Assembly: GCA_963575745.1 (NCBI GenBank)
Contig: CAUYUJ010005636.1
Span: 115,001-179,000 of the forward strand
Direction of reading: 5' to 3'
Source of the DNA: Prorocentrum cordatum
Taxonomy: Eukaryota; Sar; Dinophyceae; Prorocentrales; Prorocentraceae
Length of the DNA: 64,000 nucleotides
Shown: piece after piece, positions 33,066-42,545 of the stretch
Layout of the letters: the number at the start of each line of letters is the position of its first letter
How positions within the stretch are numbered: the stretch's first letter is position 1
The notes under the pieces: model-generated
Database searches by the model: none
What the model saw: the letters and a program-made list of their open reading frames with translations, nothing else
Told to the model about the DNA's origin: nothing
Made by a program: the position numbers and the translations under genes

Positions 33066-33592
33066 ATAGGGTCACCAGGACCTTCTCCTGATTCAACGTG
33101 CTTCTCCATTTGCCTCTTACGGTCCTCCGTCGTCGTTGTCGTTGTCGTCATCGTCCTCCGCATTCCTCCTCGTACTCGCCCTCGTTATCTTCGCCCTCGT
33201 CCTTGTGCTTCTCTTCCTCCTCGTCGTCCTTATACTCGTCCTCGCTACCCTCACGTTCTCCACGTCGTCCTCGTCATCGCCTCCTCGTCGCCCTCGCCTT
33301 CCGTTTCGTCTTCTTCGCCCAAAAAGTCCATTGGACTAAGCGGCGATTCCCGTGCTTGTCCGATAAGGCATCGCTCAGTCATTGTTTGAGTGTGCGCATG
33401 TCTGTGTGTGTGTGTGCGTGGGGAGGGGCGGTTGGAGGAGAGCGTTTAGTTTTAGTTTGATGCGTGCAATCGGTACGCGAAAGGTACGGGGGGGGCATGC
33501 TAGGCATGTATTGCCATCAGTGCACGGTTGCGTGCGATGATAAACATCGCGCAGTCAAGGTTTGTCGAGACTGATGTTTTGTTACGGAGGAT

Positions 33593-33900
33593 ATGTTTAC
33601 TGATCCCGCGTGGGATCTCGCCGCCCTGGAAAGGGGAACTATGATTGATGCCCTCTCGGAGTCTGTACCGGAGGGTTCATGGCAGCAACATGCTTCGTGT
33701 TTTGAAGCATGGTTGCCAGTTTCAGGAGAGGGCGGTTCAATTTAGTGAGAGTTGTTGTTGCTCGGACGCGCAATGTGTTGGGTGCCGTTGGACGACTTCG
33801 CCTAGGTGTTTGGCATCACCTTCGCGATCGGGAGGTCCTCGTCAAGGCTGCCATTCAGCAGGCTACAAGTGTCGTAGTGTGCTACCACGGATGTTCGTAG
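33593..33900 (+). pseudogene. Short coding-like fragment with a frame change
   Basis: From ATG 33593, fifty codons read MFTDPAWDLAALERGTMIDA and stop at 33745. A second frame continues RVVVARTRNVLGAVGRLRLG to a stop at 33900. The two halves overlap around 33720-33745, as expected for one coding fragment broken by an indel. No family recognised. Confidence 0.25.
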
Positions 33901-34128
33901 CAAAAGTTCTGTTAAGAAAGTTTATTGTGATGACCACAGCCCCCCTGCCCACAAACACTGAAGCGCAAGATGAAGCCAACCTTTCCTCAGTGTCCGATGC
34001 GCGCAATCTCCAGCCTTTCAGCTCCTCGTCCTGCCCCCCCCCCGTCTCCTCCCACATCCGCTCCGTCCACCCCCCGTTCCCCCATACCCTCCTCCTAGCC
34101 TTCTCATCCCCGTTCCTTTCGGCGGCCT

Positions 34129-34308
34129 TCCAACCCCTTGCAGGGGAGCGGGGGGTTTGGAAGTGGACCCCCCCACCCTGGATGGAGGGGGGGGGGGTTC
34201 GAAACCCCCCCTTGTGACGGAGGGGGGGGAGAGGGTTTCGAACCCACCCACCCACCCCTCCCCTCCCCCTCCTCCCGTACTTCTCCTCTCTCCCTCTCTT
34301 CGGGCCGG
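34129..34308. repeat. Left copy of the ~181-bp direct repeat flanking the retrotransposon
   Basis: Identical in every base to 41049-41228 (a following C is shared, so 180-181 bp). It contains CCCTTGCAGGGG and G/C-rich palindromic pieces, and CT-rich sequence ending TTCGGGCCGG. The surroundings outside the two copies are unrelated. I interpret it as a target-site duplication. Confidence 0.93.
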
Positions 34309-34332
34309 CTCAAGCTCAAGCTCAAGCTCAAG
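34309..34332 (+). promoter_or_regulatory. (CTCAAG)4 at the 5' end of the retrotransposon
   Basis: Four perfect tandem CTCAAG units start exactly where the flanking direct repeat ends. CTCAAG is the last six bases of the dinoflagellate spliced leader. With the preceding GG it also matches its last eight. It may be a remnant of a trans-spliced element transcript that was copied back. Confidence 0.5.
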
Positions 34333-34418
34333 CTGTTTCCGGCATACTGGCTCACCTACCTGGCCTCCTTCACTAACACTTTTTTTCTTCCACGCTCGTG
34401 GCGCCGAGCTTGGCAGAA

Positions 34419-35420
34419 ATGGAGGGTACTAAAGGTAAGCGTTCGGGAACAGCAACAGGGTCAACTCCTCAGAAGCAAAAGGCAAAAACAAACAACATGA
34501 AGGAGATCGCTGACGTGGAGGTCGGAGATGGCAACGACGAGCTGGAGGAGCCACCGAATTGGTTCAAACAGTACGAAGCGCGGCAACACAAAATGATAAA
34601 GGACGAGATGAGCAGTGTCAAGGGCCTGATTGACCAAGCACGGATCGAGGTACAGGACGCTAGGAGGGCAGCCGAGGAGGTGCAAGAGAAAATGGAGGAG
34701 ATCGAATTAGAAGTGGAAGGCATCCGGAACGACCTCGACGACGTGTACCTTAGCAAGGAGCAGATTGAGCAGCTCATCGAAACTAAGATTCAGGACGTGA
34801 GGAGCACCACGAATGCAACAGGAAAGAAAAAGAAGGGAAACGACGAGGAGGAGGAGGAGGTACAGGAGTTGGAGAAGGAGACCCGCGCCAGGCAGATACT
34901 TGCATTCGGGTTTGAAGAGGAGACCGCTGCGAAGGTGGCGATACAGCATCTGGAACAGGTTCTCCACAAATTACTCGGCAACGGGACCCATGCGAAGGTG
35001 ACGACGAACACGAACCCTACCAGGATGGGCATGATGGAGTTCCCTACCACTACGGCTAAAGTAGAATTATGGAAAAAGGTACGCGGTGCATTAAGTACAG
35101 ACGAGCATGCATTCGGCAAGATCTTCTTCCGCAACAACCTAACAATGGACGAACGTGAACGTGAAAAACGCCTAGGTTACACAAAACATTACTTATGCAA
35201 ACACCCAGACTACTCAACATTGGAGGTACGTATCAAATGGAATCTGGGTATGGTTGTGGTGAAGGACAGCACTAGGAAGGAGAGGAAGGTAGCATGGTAT
35301 GACGAGGAGGGGGAATGGCATGTCACGGCGAAAGGGAAGGCTGTGCAGAAAGAGGTGCAGGAAGCTATGTCCAAATGGCGCCTCGAAGTGAGACCAGAAC
35401 CGGCCGCAGAAAGCGAGTGA
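34419..35420 (+). CDS. Retrotransposon ORF1 protein, coiled coil plus nucleic-acid-binding C-terminus
   Basis: 333 residues from ATG 34419 to TGA 35420. The N-terminus is basic and polar (GKRSGTATGSTPQKQKAK). Residues about 50-150 form a long heptad-like coiled coil (KGLIDQARIEVQDARRAAEE, EKMEEIELEVEGIRNDLDDV). A charged KKKKGNDEEEEEV linker follows. The C-terminal half is folded-looking (RQILAFGFEEETAAKVAIQH, FFRNNLTMDEREREKRLGYT). This is the layout of L1-type ORF1 proteins, which bind the element RNA as trimers; trimerisation here is inference. It shares frame with ORF2 across one TGA. Confidence 0.85.
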   Translation: MEGTKGKRSGTATGSTPQKQKAKTNNMKEIADVEVGDGNDELEEPPNWFKQYEARQHKMIKDEMSSVKGLIDQARIEVQDARRAAEEVQEKMEEIELEVEGIRNDLDDVYLSKEQIEQLIETKIQDVRSTTNATGKKKKGNDEEEEEVQELEKETRARQILAFGFEEETAAKVAIQHLEQVLHKLLGNGTHAKVTTNTNPTRMGMMEFPTTTAKVELWKKVRGALSTDEHAFGKIFFRNNLTMDEREREKRLGYTKHYLCKHPDYSTLEVRIKWNLGMVVVKDSTRKERKVAWYDEEGEWHVTAKGKAVQKEVQEAMSKWRLEVRPEPAAESE

Positions 35421-38400
35421 CGTTACGACGACACTTCTGGAAGTACCATAACAAGTAATATTTGGGCATCTGGAAGGTCAGTTTTGGAAGGATTTCCCAG
35501 CACTCCCCTCTCGACACCTCCTGGGGGAGAACGGGGGGCTTCAACTTGCGAAGAGAGTGACTTCCCAACAGGATCTTGCAAGCTTTTCAGGACTGTCGGT
35601 GAAGTTCGACATCATTCCGACCCGTCTGCTTCGACGACGCCTGCACAACCACGGACAGCAAATCACAAATCCCAGGGACCAAATTTAGATCTCGTAACCG
35701 TTCCCTTTCGTGTTGGATTTTCAGGGTCTGCATTAGATGATGATTTACAGGACGTCCCAGCCGAACGGCTCTCAACACCATTCCGGACAACACGTGCGGC
35801 TGGGGGTGGCAGGGGGAAGTATGGAAATGTTCCCGGGGATGCCCCTCTATCTGTCAGGTGCGCCCCATCCGTGTCTCAGGAGATCGGCCATCCAAGGACA
35901 ATGGTCGACTTTGGCATCGACAAGCAGGACAACTGCCCACCGACTGCGGCATCTCCGACTCCAGCGTCACAGGATCTCCGACTCCAGCCTCATGAGCATG
36001 TACTGGTCTCCGACTCTAGCTCTCACCTCCCGCACCCTCCGTACCTACCCCGGCCACTCCCGACTCCCGTGCCAGAGGATGTTGAATCAGGCAGCGGACT
36101 GCAGGTACCTCAACCAGGGCGGCATCAGCAAGACCGATGTCTTTTCCGAGCTGAACATGTTTCACCAACGACAGCTCCCTTCTCCAACCTCCCACCTCCG
36201 TTGCAGATGTCCCCGGCTCTAACCAATGCGGCTCTGGAGTCCCAGGCTCCGACCTCTAGTACTCCAGCTTCCGACCTCCGACCTCTACCCTCTACGATTC
36301 CGAAGTACGTTTCACCACGCGTTTCTCATCAAGCTCCGCATTCCGACCCCTGCTTCCGCCTCACCGCCCCCGGCTTTCATATCGTGGATTCGGACTGCCG
36401 CCCAGATGCGGATAATGAAGGTCATCATGCTCCCCGGCTTCATGTCCAACTCGACCGAGGAGGGGGAGGAGGACGACGTGCCTACAGTGTCATGTCTGGC
36501 GACGTTCCGGCATGCATTTTACAGCACCGGTGCAGCACACAGCGTATTCCAGCACGATCTGACACACATACATCGCCGCAGGCTTCGGACACACTCGAGG
36601 CGCACGGCATCGCTCTTCCGACTCCGGAGTTATGGTGTGAAGCTCTCCCGGAGGACCTCCAGCCTCCACCATTCCAGCAATCCGACCTCCAGCCTCCAAC
36701 ACCTGACCTTCCAACCCCACTTCCACCGATCGACCTCCAACCTCCACCAGCACAGCATGCCAACATCCAGCCTCAAGCGACCGACTTTCCACCTCCACCT
36801 CCACCTATTGACCTACAGACCTCGCCAGCGCACCACTCCGACATCCAGCCTTCAACATCCGACTTTCCACTCACAGCTCCACCTCCACCTATCGACCTCC
36901 AACCTCCACCAGTTCAGCATTCTAACCTCCAGCCTTCAACCTCCGACTTTCCACCGCCACCACCACCTATCGACTCCGACTTCCCACCCCTACCTCCGAC
37001 TATCGACCTCCAGCCAGCATCGACTCAACATTCCGACTTCCAGCTTCCAGCGGCAAACTCTTCACGTCCACCTCAAATCGTCGACCCCAAGCCTCCTCCA
37101 ACTCAACATTCTGACATCCAGCATCTGACATCCGACCTCCTACCTGTGCCTCGATTTATCGACCTCCAGCCTCCACAAGTGCAGCATTCCGACCGCCAGC
37201 ATCCAACGTGCAGAGGAAGAGGAGGAGGACGAAAAGCTTACAACGACGTGTCCGGCGACGTCCCGCCCTGCATCCTCCAGCAGCGGTGCCCGAAATCCGA
37301 CTCCAGCCAAGCCGGGCCTGACACCCAGTACGTCTCAATACGCTCTCCAGTCGACCTCCAAACACCCAGTTCCGACATTCAGAATCCACCGCCACCCATC
37401 TCCAGCTTTCGACCTCCGCCCTCCGACTCACAAATTCAACCAATTGACCTCCAGCCACCAAGCTCCGACTCCCAACATCTACCCCCGCCCGCTCCCAGCC
37501 TTCGACCTCCACCCATCGACGTACAACCTCAACCAGTCCACCTTCAACCACCAAGCTCCGGATCCCAGCGCCCACCATCATCCACCTCCAGCTGTCGACC
37601 TCCGCCCACAGACTCACATCCAACATCGGACTTTTCACCTCCACCTCCACCCATGGACCTCCAGACTCCACCAGCGGAGCACCCTGACTTCCAGCTTCCA
37701 GCATCCAACTTTCAACCTCCACCTTCGACTGCAGATACGATGACTGAAACATGCAGGTTAACCATCTATCACAAAAATATTCGTGGATTGGTTTCTGGAG
37801 ACAGGGTCGTAGAATTGTGCACGGAGCTCAACGACTTACAATGGGATGCTATTACATTGAACGAAACATGGAGAACCGATGATAAGGAATTCTGGACAAC
37901 AGATGGTGGTCACGCATATCTGGGATCAGGGTTCAAAGACCATCAGCGTGGAGTCGGCATCATGTTGCACCAAAGATGGGTGAGGCATGTTGTTTCTTTC
38001 AATCCCATTAATGAAAGGATAGCGTATGTGGATATCAAGAGAGGTTCACTCAGACTGCGAATCGTCAGTGCGTACTTTCCTCACAGCGGTTATGGCGACA
38101 AGCACGTTCAAACCATGTACGATACGCTATCCCAGATCTGCCAAGAAGCACATTCAGCACGCATGATGACCATCGTCGGAGCCGATTGCAATGCACGTGC
38201 TGGGCATTGCGCGCCGGACGATGCAAGGTGCACTTTGGGCCGGCATGGGATAGGCCCAATGAACGTTCGAGGCCAGTGGTTGAAGCAATGGGCCTCCAAC
38301 CAACGAATCCGGCTTGCCAGCACTTTCTTTCACAAGCAGGTGGATAAGTTGATCACGTATACATCGCCTCAGAAAGTTGACAGTCAAATCGATTATTTCT

Positions 38401-39776
38401 TAGTTAACAAAAAGATGTGGCTAATGGTCCAAGATTGTGAGTCGACCGCCGATGTTGACATGGGATCTGATCATCGCGCCTTGCGTTTGTCATGCGTGGT
38501 GAGAACCACCCACAAACAGCGGACGACGAACAGCACACGACAGCAACGCCATCCACGACCAACATGGCCCCCATCCGACACGAAGCAGTATCAACAAGCA
38601 CTATGTGAACAACTCGACGTATTGCTGGCGGAGACACGGCTCCAAATACAATGCGAACAAATCGAACAGTCAATCAAAGATGTGTTGTTGCAGCTGCAAC
38701 CTCCGAGTATTAGCCGTCACCGCAGTAACCGCCCAACAAGTGACGCACTCACGCAATTACTCCAACAGAGACGAGACACACCGACCCACGAGACAACTAC
38801 ACGGAGCAGGCTCAACAAACACATCCGCAGAGAAATCCGCGCTATCAAACGGGCAGTCCGCAGGGCTACAATCGAACGCATCATATCGGAGTACAAGCAC
38901 TTGAAGCGTATCAGCGGAGTAAAATCCACCAAAAAACGAGCATTCATCACGAGCATAGCGGACAACGCCGGGGAGACGCAGCACGTCCGACAGACCATAG
39001 CCGACGTATTCGCAGCATTTTACGAAGACTTGTACAACGACACCGGCCGCAGAGACAACGCCAACGGCGAACGCCCCGAGCACGACGCGCAACGGGACGA
39101 CATCCCACCATTCACACGGAACGAACTGGAAACAGCGTTGCGCCAGCTGCGGTCTAACAGAGCTGCTGACGCCTCTGGAATAACAGCCGAGATGTTGAAA
39201 TCTGGAGGGGGTGCATTGCAGTCTGTCTTTCTCGACATGTACAACAATATCCTCCTACCTGGCTCGCCGACGCCGGCAAGTTGGCGGCATACAGTAATCA
39301 AAGTGCTTCACAAAGGCGGAGACCCACAGCAACCCAGTAATTACAGACCAATTGCTAGCATACCCATGCTGTACAAACTCTTTCCGCGGCTTCTGTACAA
39401 CCGGCTGCATCCGCTCTTAGAGAGCAGCCAAAGCGCCGACCAAGCTGGCTTCCGACCCCACCGTAGCACCACCGACCATTTGTTCACGACGTCCATACTG
39501 CAAGAAATCACGGACGAATGGCAACTCCCCATGTGGTCGGCCGCAGTAGACTTCAAGAAGGCATTCGACAGCATCACGCACGCCAGCATATGGGAGTCGC
39601 TTGCAGAGCAGCATACACCCGCACCGTACATCCACTTGCTTTCAAAGCTCTACCAGGACCAGACGGGATCAGTCCAGACAGACCGCACAAGCAGAAAATT
39701 CAACGTCCTGCGGGGAACAAAGCAAGGCGACCCCCTAAGTTCACTCTCTTCAACAGCGTGTCCGAGAGCATCATGA
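35421..39776 (+). CDS. Retrotransposon ORF2, 5' part: Pro-rich region, AP-endonuclease, start of reverse transcriptase
   Basis: The frame is open directly after the ORF1 TGA; its first ATG is 35901 and another ATG at 37740 precedes the endonuclease. The first ~770 codons are proline/serine-rich. The endonuclease follows: YHKNIRG, LNETW, SAYFPHSG, GADCNARAG and GSDHRAL, the expected N, E, Y, D-x-N and SDH residues. The reverse transcriptase starts near RAADASGITAEM, with NYRPIASIPMLYKL, AGFRPHRSTTDHL, AVDFKKAFDSI (first catalytic Asp) and RGTKQGDPLS. The frame then breaks and stops at 39776. Role: nicks target DNA and primes reverse transcription there. Confidence 0.88.
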   Translation, partial: RYDDTSGSTITSNIWASGRSVLEGFPSTPLSTPPGGERGASTCEESDFPTGSCKLFRTVGEVRHHSDPSASTTPAQPRTANHKSQGPNLDLVTVPFRVGFSGSALDDDLQDVPAERLSTPFRTTRAAGGGRGKYGNVPGDAPLSVRCAPSVSQEIGHPRTMVDFGIDKQDNCPPTAASPTPASQDLRLQPHEHVLVSDSSSHLPHPPYLPRPLPTPVPEDVESGSGLQVPQPGRHQQDRCLFRAEHVSPTTAPFSNLPPPLQMSPALTNAALESQAPTSSTPASDLRPLPSTIPKYVSPRVSHQAPHSDPCFRLTAPGFHIVDSDCRPDADNEGHHAPRLHVQLDRGGGGGRRAYSVMSGDVPACILQHRCSTQRIPARSDTHTSPQASDTLEAHGIALPTPELWCEALPEDLQPPPFQQSDLQPPTPDLPTPLPPIDLQPPPAQHANIQPQATDFPPPPPPIDLQTSPAHHSDIQPSTSDFPLTAPPPPIDLQPPPVQHSNLQPSTSDFPPPPPPIDSDFPPLPPTIDLQPASTQHSDFQLPAANSSRPPQIVDPKPPPTQHSDIQHLTSDLLPVPRFIDLQPPQVQHSDRQHPTCRGRGGGRKAYNDVSGDVPPCILQQRCPKSDSSQAGPDTQYVSIRSPVDLQTPSSDIQNPPPPISSFRPPPSDSQIQPIDLQPPSSDSQHLPPPAPSLRPPPIDVQPQPVHLQPPSSGSQRPPSSTSSCRPPPTDSHPTSDFSPPPPPMDLQTPPAEHPDFQLPASNFQPPPSTADTMTETCRLTIYHKNIRGLVSGDRVVELCTELNDLQWDAITLNETWRTDDKEFWTTDGGHAYLGSGFKDHQRGVGIMLHQRWVRHVVSFNPINERIAYVDIKRGSLRLRIVSAYFPHSGYGDKHVQTMYDTLSQICQEAHSARMMTIVGADCNARAGHCAPDDARCTLGRHGIGPMNVRGQWLKQWASNQRIRLASTFFHKQVDKLITYTSPQKVDSQIDYFLVNKKMWLMVQDCESTADVDMGSDHRALRLSCVVRTTHKQRTTNSTRQQRHPRPTWPPSDTKQYQQALCEQLDVLLAETRLQIQCEQIEQSIKDVLLQLQPPSISRHRSNRPTSDALTQLLQQRRDTPTHETTTRSRLNKHIRREIRAIKRAVRRATIERIISEYKHLKRISGVKSTKKRAFITSIADNAGETQHVRQTIADVFAAFYEDLYNDTGRRDNANGERPEHDAQRDDIPPFTRNELETALRQLRSNRAADASGITAEMLKSGGGALQSVFLDMYNNILLPGSPTPASWRHTVIKVLHKGGDPQQPSNYRPIASIPMLYKLFPRLLYNRLHPLLESSQSADQAGFRPHRSTTDHLFTTSILQEITDEWQLPMWSAAVDFKKAFDSITHASIWESLAEQHTPAPYIHLLSKLYQDQTGSVQTDRTSRKFNVLRGTKQGDPLSSLSSTACPRAS
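36650..37739 (+). repeat. Proline-rich degenerate repeat inside ORF2
   Basis: Words such as CCTCCACC, CGACCTCCAGCCT and ATTCCGACATCCAG recur and are read as DLQPPP and QHSDIQP units. They keep the ORF2 frame over about 360 codons. It is interrupted by one copy of a Gly-rich/SGDVP module at about 37210-37290. Confidence 0.75.
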
Positions 39777-40900
39777 GACGAGCCAAACAAAAATGGGCAT
39801 CAAAGGATTACGGCTTCAAGCTCCAACTACACACGAATGACCGACTCACCAACCTTCGCTTCGCGGATGACATCTTCCTACTTACGGGGTCACTGAACCA
39901 CCTGACACATATGCTAACCGACCTCATCACTGAAGCAGGCAAAACGGGCCTAGAACTTCATCCTGATAAAACGAAGATCATGCACAACGGGCACAAGTCA
40001 CGACGCAGCACACGTACACCCGACAGCGTACATGTGCTCGGCATGAAGATTGATGTATTGCCACCATACCGCGGCACGAAATACCTCGGACGGCTACTAC
40101 AGCACACTACGCCTCACGCGGCGGAAATCGAAAACCGCATTTCCACAGCATGGCGGAAGTTTCATATGTTGAAGCAAGAACTTACTGGACCAACGTACTC
40201 ACAGTCAGACCGACTTCGCCTCTTTCACGGAACCATCACACCGACTATCTTGTACGGCAGCGAAGCTTGGACGCTCACGGCCGACTTAGCGAACCGACTC
40301 CGGCGAACGCAGCGACAAATGCTTCGCATGATTGTACGAATACCACGGCGCACCTCCGCAAACTCCTCCTCCCAAGCATCACAGCAAGCACTCGAGCATC
40401 TGACCAACGACCAGCACGACACCGCCTACCAGAACTCCGACGAAGAGGACGACCACGGATGTGACGTCGACAGTAACCCGCCGGATCCCACGCCGAATAT
40501 TCATGATGATGACGATGAAGCGGACGATGTCGTTTTGGAGCCATGGGTCGATTGGATCAAGCGGGCCACACACAAGGCTGAAGCAGCAATTGCAAAATTA
40601 AGAATCGACGATTGGGTCTCGACAGTACGGCAGAGGAAATGGCAGTGGGTACGGAAGTTGAGTGCAACGGAGGAACTGGACTGGATGCGACAAGTCATTC
40701 AATGGACTCCACAACATGACCCAGTATATAATGCCAGACGCAGGACGGGAAGACCAAAAACCAGATGGATCGATGACGTCAGAAATCATGTCGAAGATAC
40801 GTTGGAATGTGGCGACGTGAGTATTCCAGCAATTCTTGATCTTGCATCAAATGATTCTTGGCAGGATATTGGAGCACAGTTTACGCAACACCACATGTGA
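39746..40900 (+). CDS. Retrotransposon ORF2, 3' part: reverse-transcriptase catalytic core and C-terminus
   Basis: Continues ORF2 in another frame after a one-base shift near 39744-39748. LFNSVSESIM follows directly on the QGDPLS motif of the 5' part. The catalytic RFADDIFLL is at about 39856-39880, followed by KTGLELHPDKTKIM, KYLGRLLQ and TILYGSEAWTL, the usual order of late RT and thumb motifs. An acidic insert (HDDDDEADDVV) precedes WQWVRKLSATEELDW and RRRTGRPKTRWIDDV. Stop TGA at 40898-40900. No C-terminal CCHC motif is visible. Confidence 0.88.
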   Translation, partial: LFNSVSESIMRRAKQKWASKDYGFKLQLHTNDRLTNLRFADDIFLLTGSLNHLTHMLTDLITEAGKTGLELHPDKTKIMHNGHKSRRSTRTPDSVHVLGMKIDVLPPYRGTKYLGRLLQHTTPHAAEIENRISTAWRKFHMLKQELTGPTYSQSDRLRLFHGTITPTILYGSEAWTLTADLANRLRRTQRQMLRMIVRIPRRTSANSSSQASQQALEHLTNDQHDTAYQNSDEEDDHGCDVDSNPPDPTPNIHDDDDEADDVVLEPWVDWIKRATHKAEAAIAKLRIDDWVSTVRQRKWQWVRKLSATEELDWMRQVIQWTPQHDPVYNARRRTGRPKTRWIDDVRNHVEDTLECGDVSIPAILDLASNDSWQDIGAQFTQHHM

Positions 40901-41048
40901 ATTTCTGACCGGGCCTCGTTTTCTTCGTCGTCGTCCTCCTCCTCCTCCTCCGCTGTTTTTTTCCTTTGCCGTAATGGCCGGCGCTCCGGCGCCACACCCG
41001 CAGCACCCTAGTTTGGTGCCAATGCACGGGCTGTCCTGTCCTGTCCTG
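40901..41048 (+). other. Retrotransposon 3' untranslated region with hairpin and CCTGT tail
   Basis: After a TCC/TCG pyrimidine stretch comes GGCGC-TCCG-GCGCC, a perfect five-pair stem with a four-base loop (about 40980-40993). The end is four CTGTC repeats just before the right flanking repeat. LINE 3' ends often carry a stem and a short tandem tail recognised by the reverse transcriptase. Confidence 0.6.
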
Positions 41049-41228
41049 TCCAACCCCTTGCAGGGGAGCGGGGGGTTTGGAAGTGGACCCCCCCACCCTG
41101 GATGGAGGGGGGGGGGGTTCGAAACCCCCCCTTGTGACGGAGGGGGGGGAGAGGGTTTCGAACCCACCCACCCACCCCTCCCCTCCCCCTCCTCCCGTAC
41201 TTCTCCTCTCTCCCTCTCTTCGGGCCGG
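41049..41228. repeat. Right copy of the ~181-bp direct repeat
   Basis: Identical to 34129-34308, offset 6920 bp. It begins immediately after the CTGTC tail of the retrotransposon. Downstream sequence (GGCTGGCGGCGGCGG) differs from that after the left copy, which continues into the element. Confidence 0.93.
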
Positions 41229-41489
41229 CGGCTGGCGGCGGCGGCGGGCGGGGACGACGACCTCCTTTTCTGGGCCGACGCCGGCGCCTGCGGCGGCGGG
41301 CGGCGGCGGAGGGGAGCGTCGACGAGGACGACGGCGACGACGATGACGACGACGACGCTCCGCCACCGTGCCTTGGTTTTGGGTCAGAGTCCTAATGGAT
41401 GCCTCTTGGGGTCTCGTCGGAGGGCTCTCGGGGGCCTCGGCAGGGCATTTGTGCAGCCTCCTGGGCGCCTCCTGGGCGTCTCTTGGGGC

Positions 41490-42545
41490 CTCTCTGAGGT
41501 AGTGGTGGTGGTGGTGGGCTGTGGTGGTGGTGGTGGTGGTGGTGGTGGTGGTGTGGTTGGTGGTGGTGGTGGTTGTTGTGGTGGTTGTGGTGGTGGCTTG
41601 TGGTGGTGGTGGTGATGGCGACGGTGGTGGTGGTGGTGGTACGGCGGTTTCTGGCGATGGTGGTGGTAGTTGTGGCGGTGGTGGGTTAAGGTGGTGGTGG
41701 CGGTGGCGGTGGTGGTGTGGTGGTTTGTCGTGGTGGTTGTGGTGGTGGTAGTGGTTGTGGTGGTGGTGGTGGGTTGTGGTGGGTGTGGTGGTGGTGGTGG
41801 TGGTGGTTGTGATAGTGCTGGTGGTTTGCTGCGGTGGTGGTGGGTGTTGTGGTGGTAGTGGTTGTTGTTGGTGGTGGTGGTGGTGTGGTGTGGTGGTTTG
41901 TGATGGTGGTGGTGGTGGGTTGTGGTGGGTTGTGGTGGTGGTGGTGGTGGTGGTAGTGGTGGTTGTGGTGGTGGTCGTGGTGTGGTGGTTTGTTGTGGTG
42001 GTGGTCTCATCGGTGGTGGGTGGGTGGTGGTGGTGGTGGTGGTGGTGGTGGTGGTGGTGGTGGTGCGGTGGTGGTGGTGGTGGTGGTAGTGGTGGTGTGG
42101 TGGTTTGTGGTGGTGGTGGCGGTGGTGGTGGGTGAAGGTGGTGGTGGTGGTTTGGTGGTGCTGTTGTGGTGGTTTGTGGTGGTGGTGGAGGGTTGTAGTG
42201 GTGGTGGTGGTTTGTGGAGGTGGTGCTGGTGGTGGTGGTGGCTGTGGTGGTGGTGGTGGTGGTGTGGTGGTTTGTGGTGTTGGTGGTGGTGGGTTGTGCT
42301 GCTGGTAGTGGTGGTGGTCGTGGCTGTGGTGGTGGTGGTGTGGTAGATTGTGGTGGTGGTGGTGGTGGTAGTGGTGGTGGGTTTTTTGGTGGTGATGGTG
42401 GTGGTGGTGAGTTGTGGTGGTGGTTGTGGTGGTGGTGGCGGGTGTGGTGGTGGTGGTGGTGGTTGTGTGGTGGGTTGGTGGTGGTGGTGGTGGGTTGAGG
42501 TGGTGGTGGTGAGTTGGTGGGTTGGTGATGGTGGTGGTAGTGGTT
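41490..42545. repeat. TGG/GTG triplet array, about 1.05 kb
   Basis: Nearly continuous GGT/GTG triplets with scattered TTG and GCG changes. Open in most frames on both strands, with only W, V, G or H, P, T readings. It ends in GC-rich sequence with two copies of a CGTCGCTGCGTCCCCGC-like segment at about 42553 and 42658. Confidence 0.95.

Larger units (their letters stand above)
34309..41048 (+). mobile_element. Non-LTR retrotransposon, nearly full length (about 6.74 kb)
   Basis: The element runs from (CTCAAG)4 to a CCTGT-type tail. It has a short 5' leader, ORF1 (coiled coil), ORF2 (AP-like endonuclease, then reverse transcriptase) and a 148-bp 3' region with a small hairpin. It lacks long terminal repeats, integrase and protease. 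The C-terminal RKWQWVRKL and GRPKTRWIDDV resemble tails of endonuclease-bearing LINE proteins such as the RTE-type, but I would not fix the clade. One frame break in the reverse transcriptase means this copy is probably inactive or recently damaged. Confidence 0.9.

Noticed and set aside
34129-41228. Flanking ~181-bp repeats as LTRs of an LTR retrotransposon
   Set aside because: No integrase, protease, primer-binding site or polypurine tract; the enzymes are of the non-LTR type (AP endonuclease plus RT).
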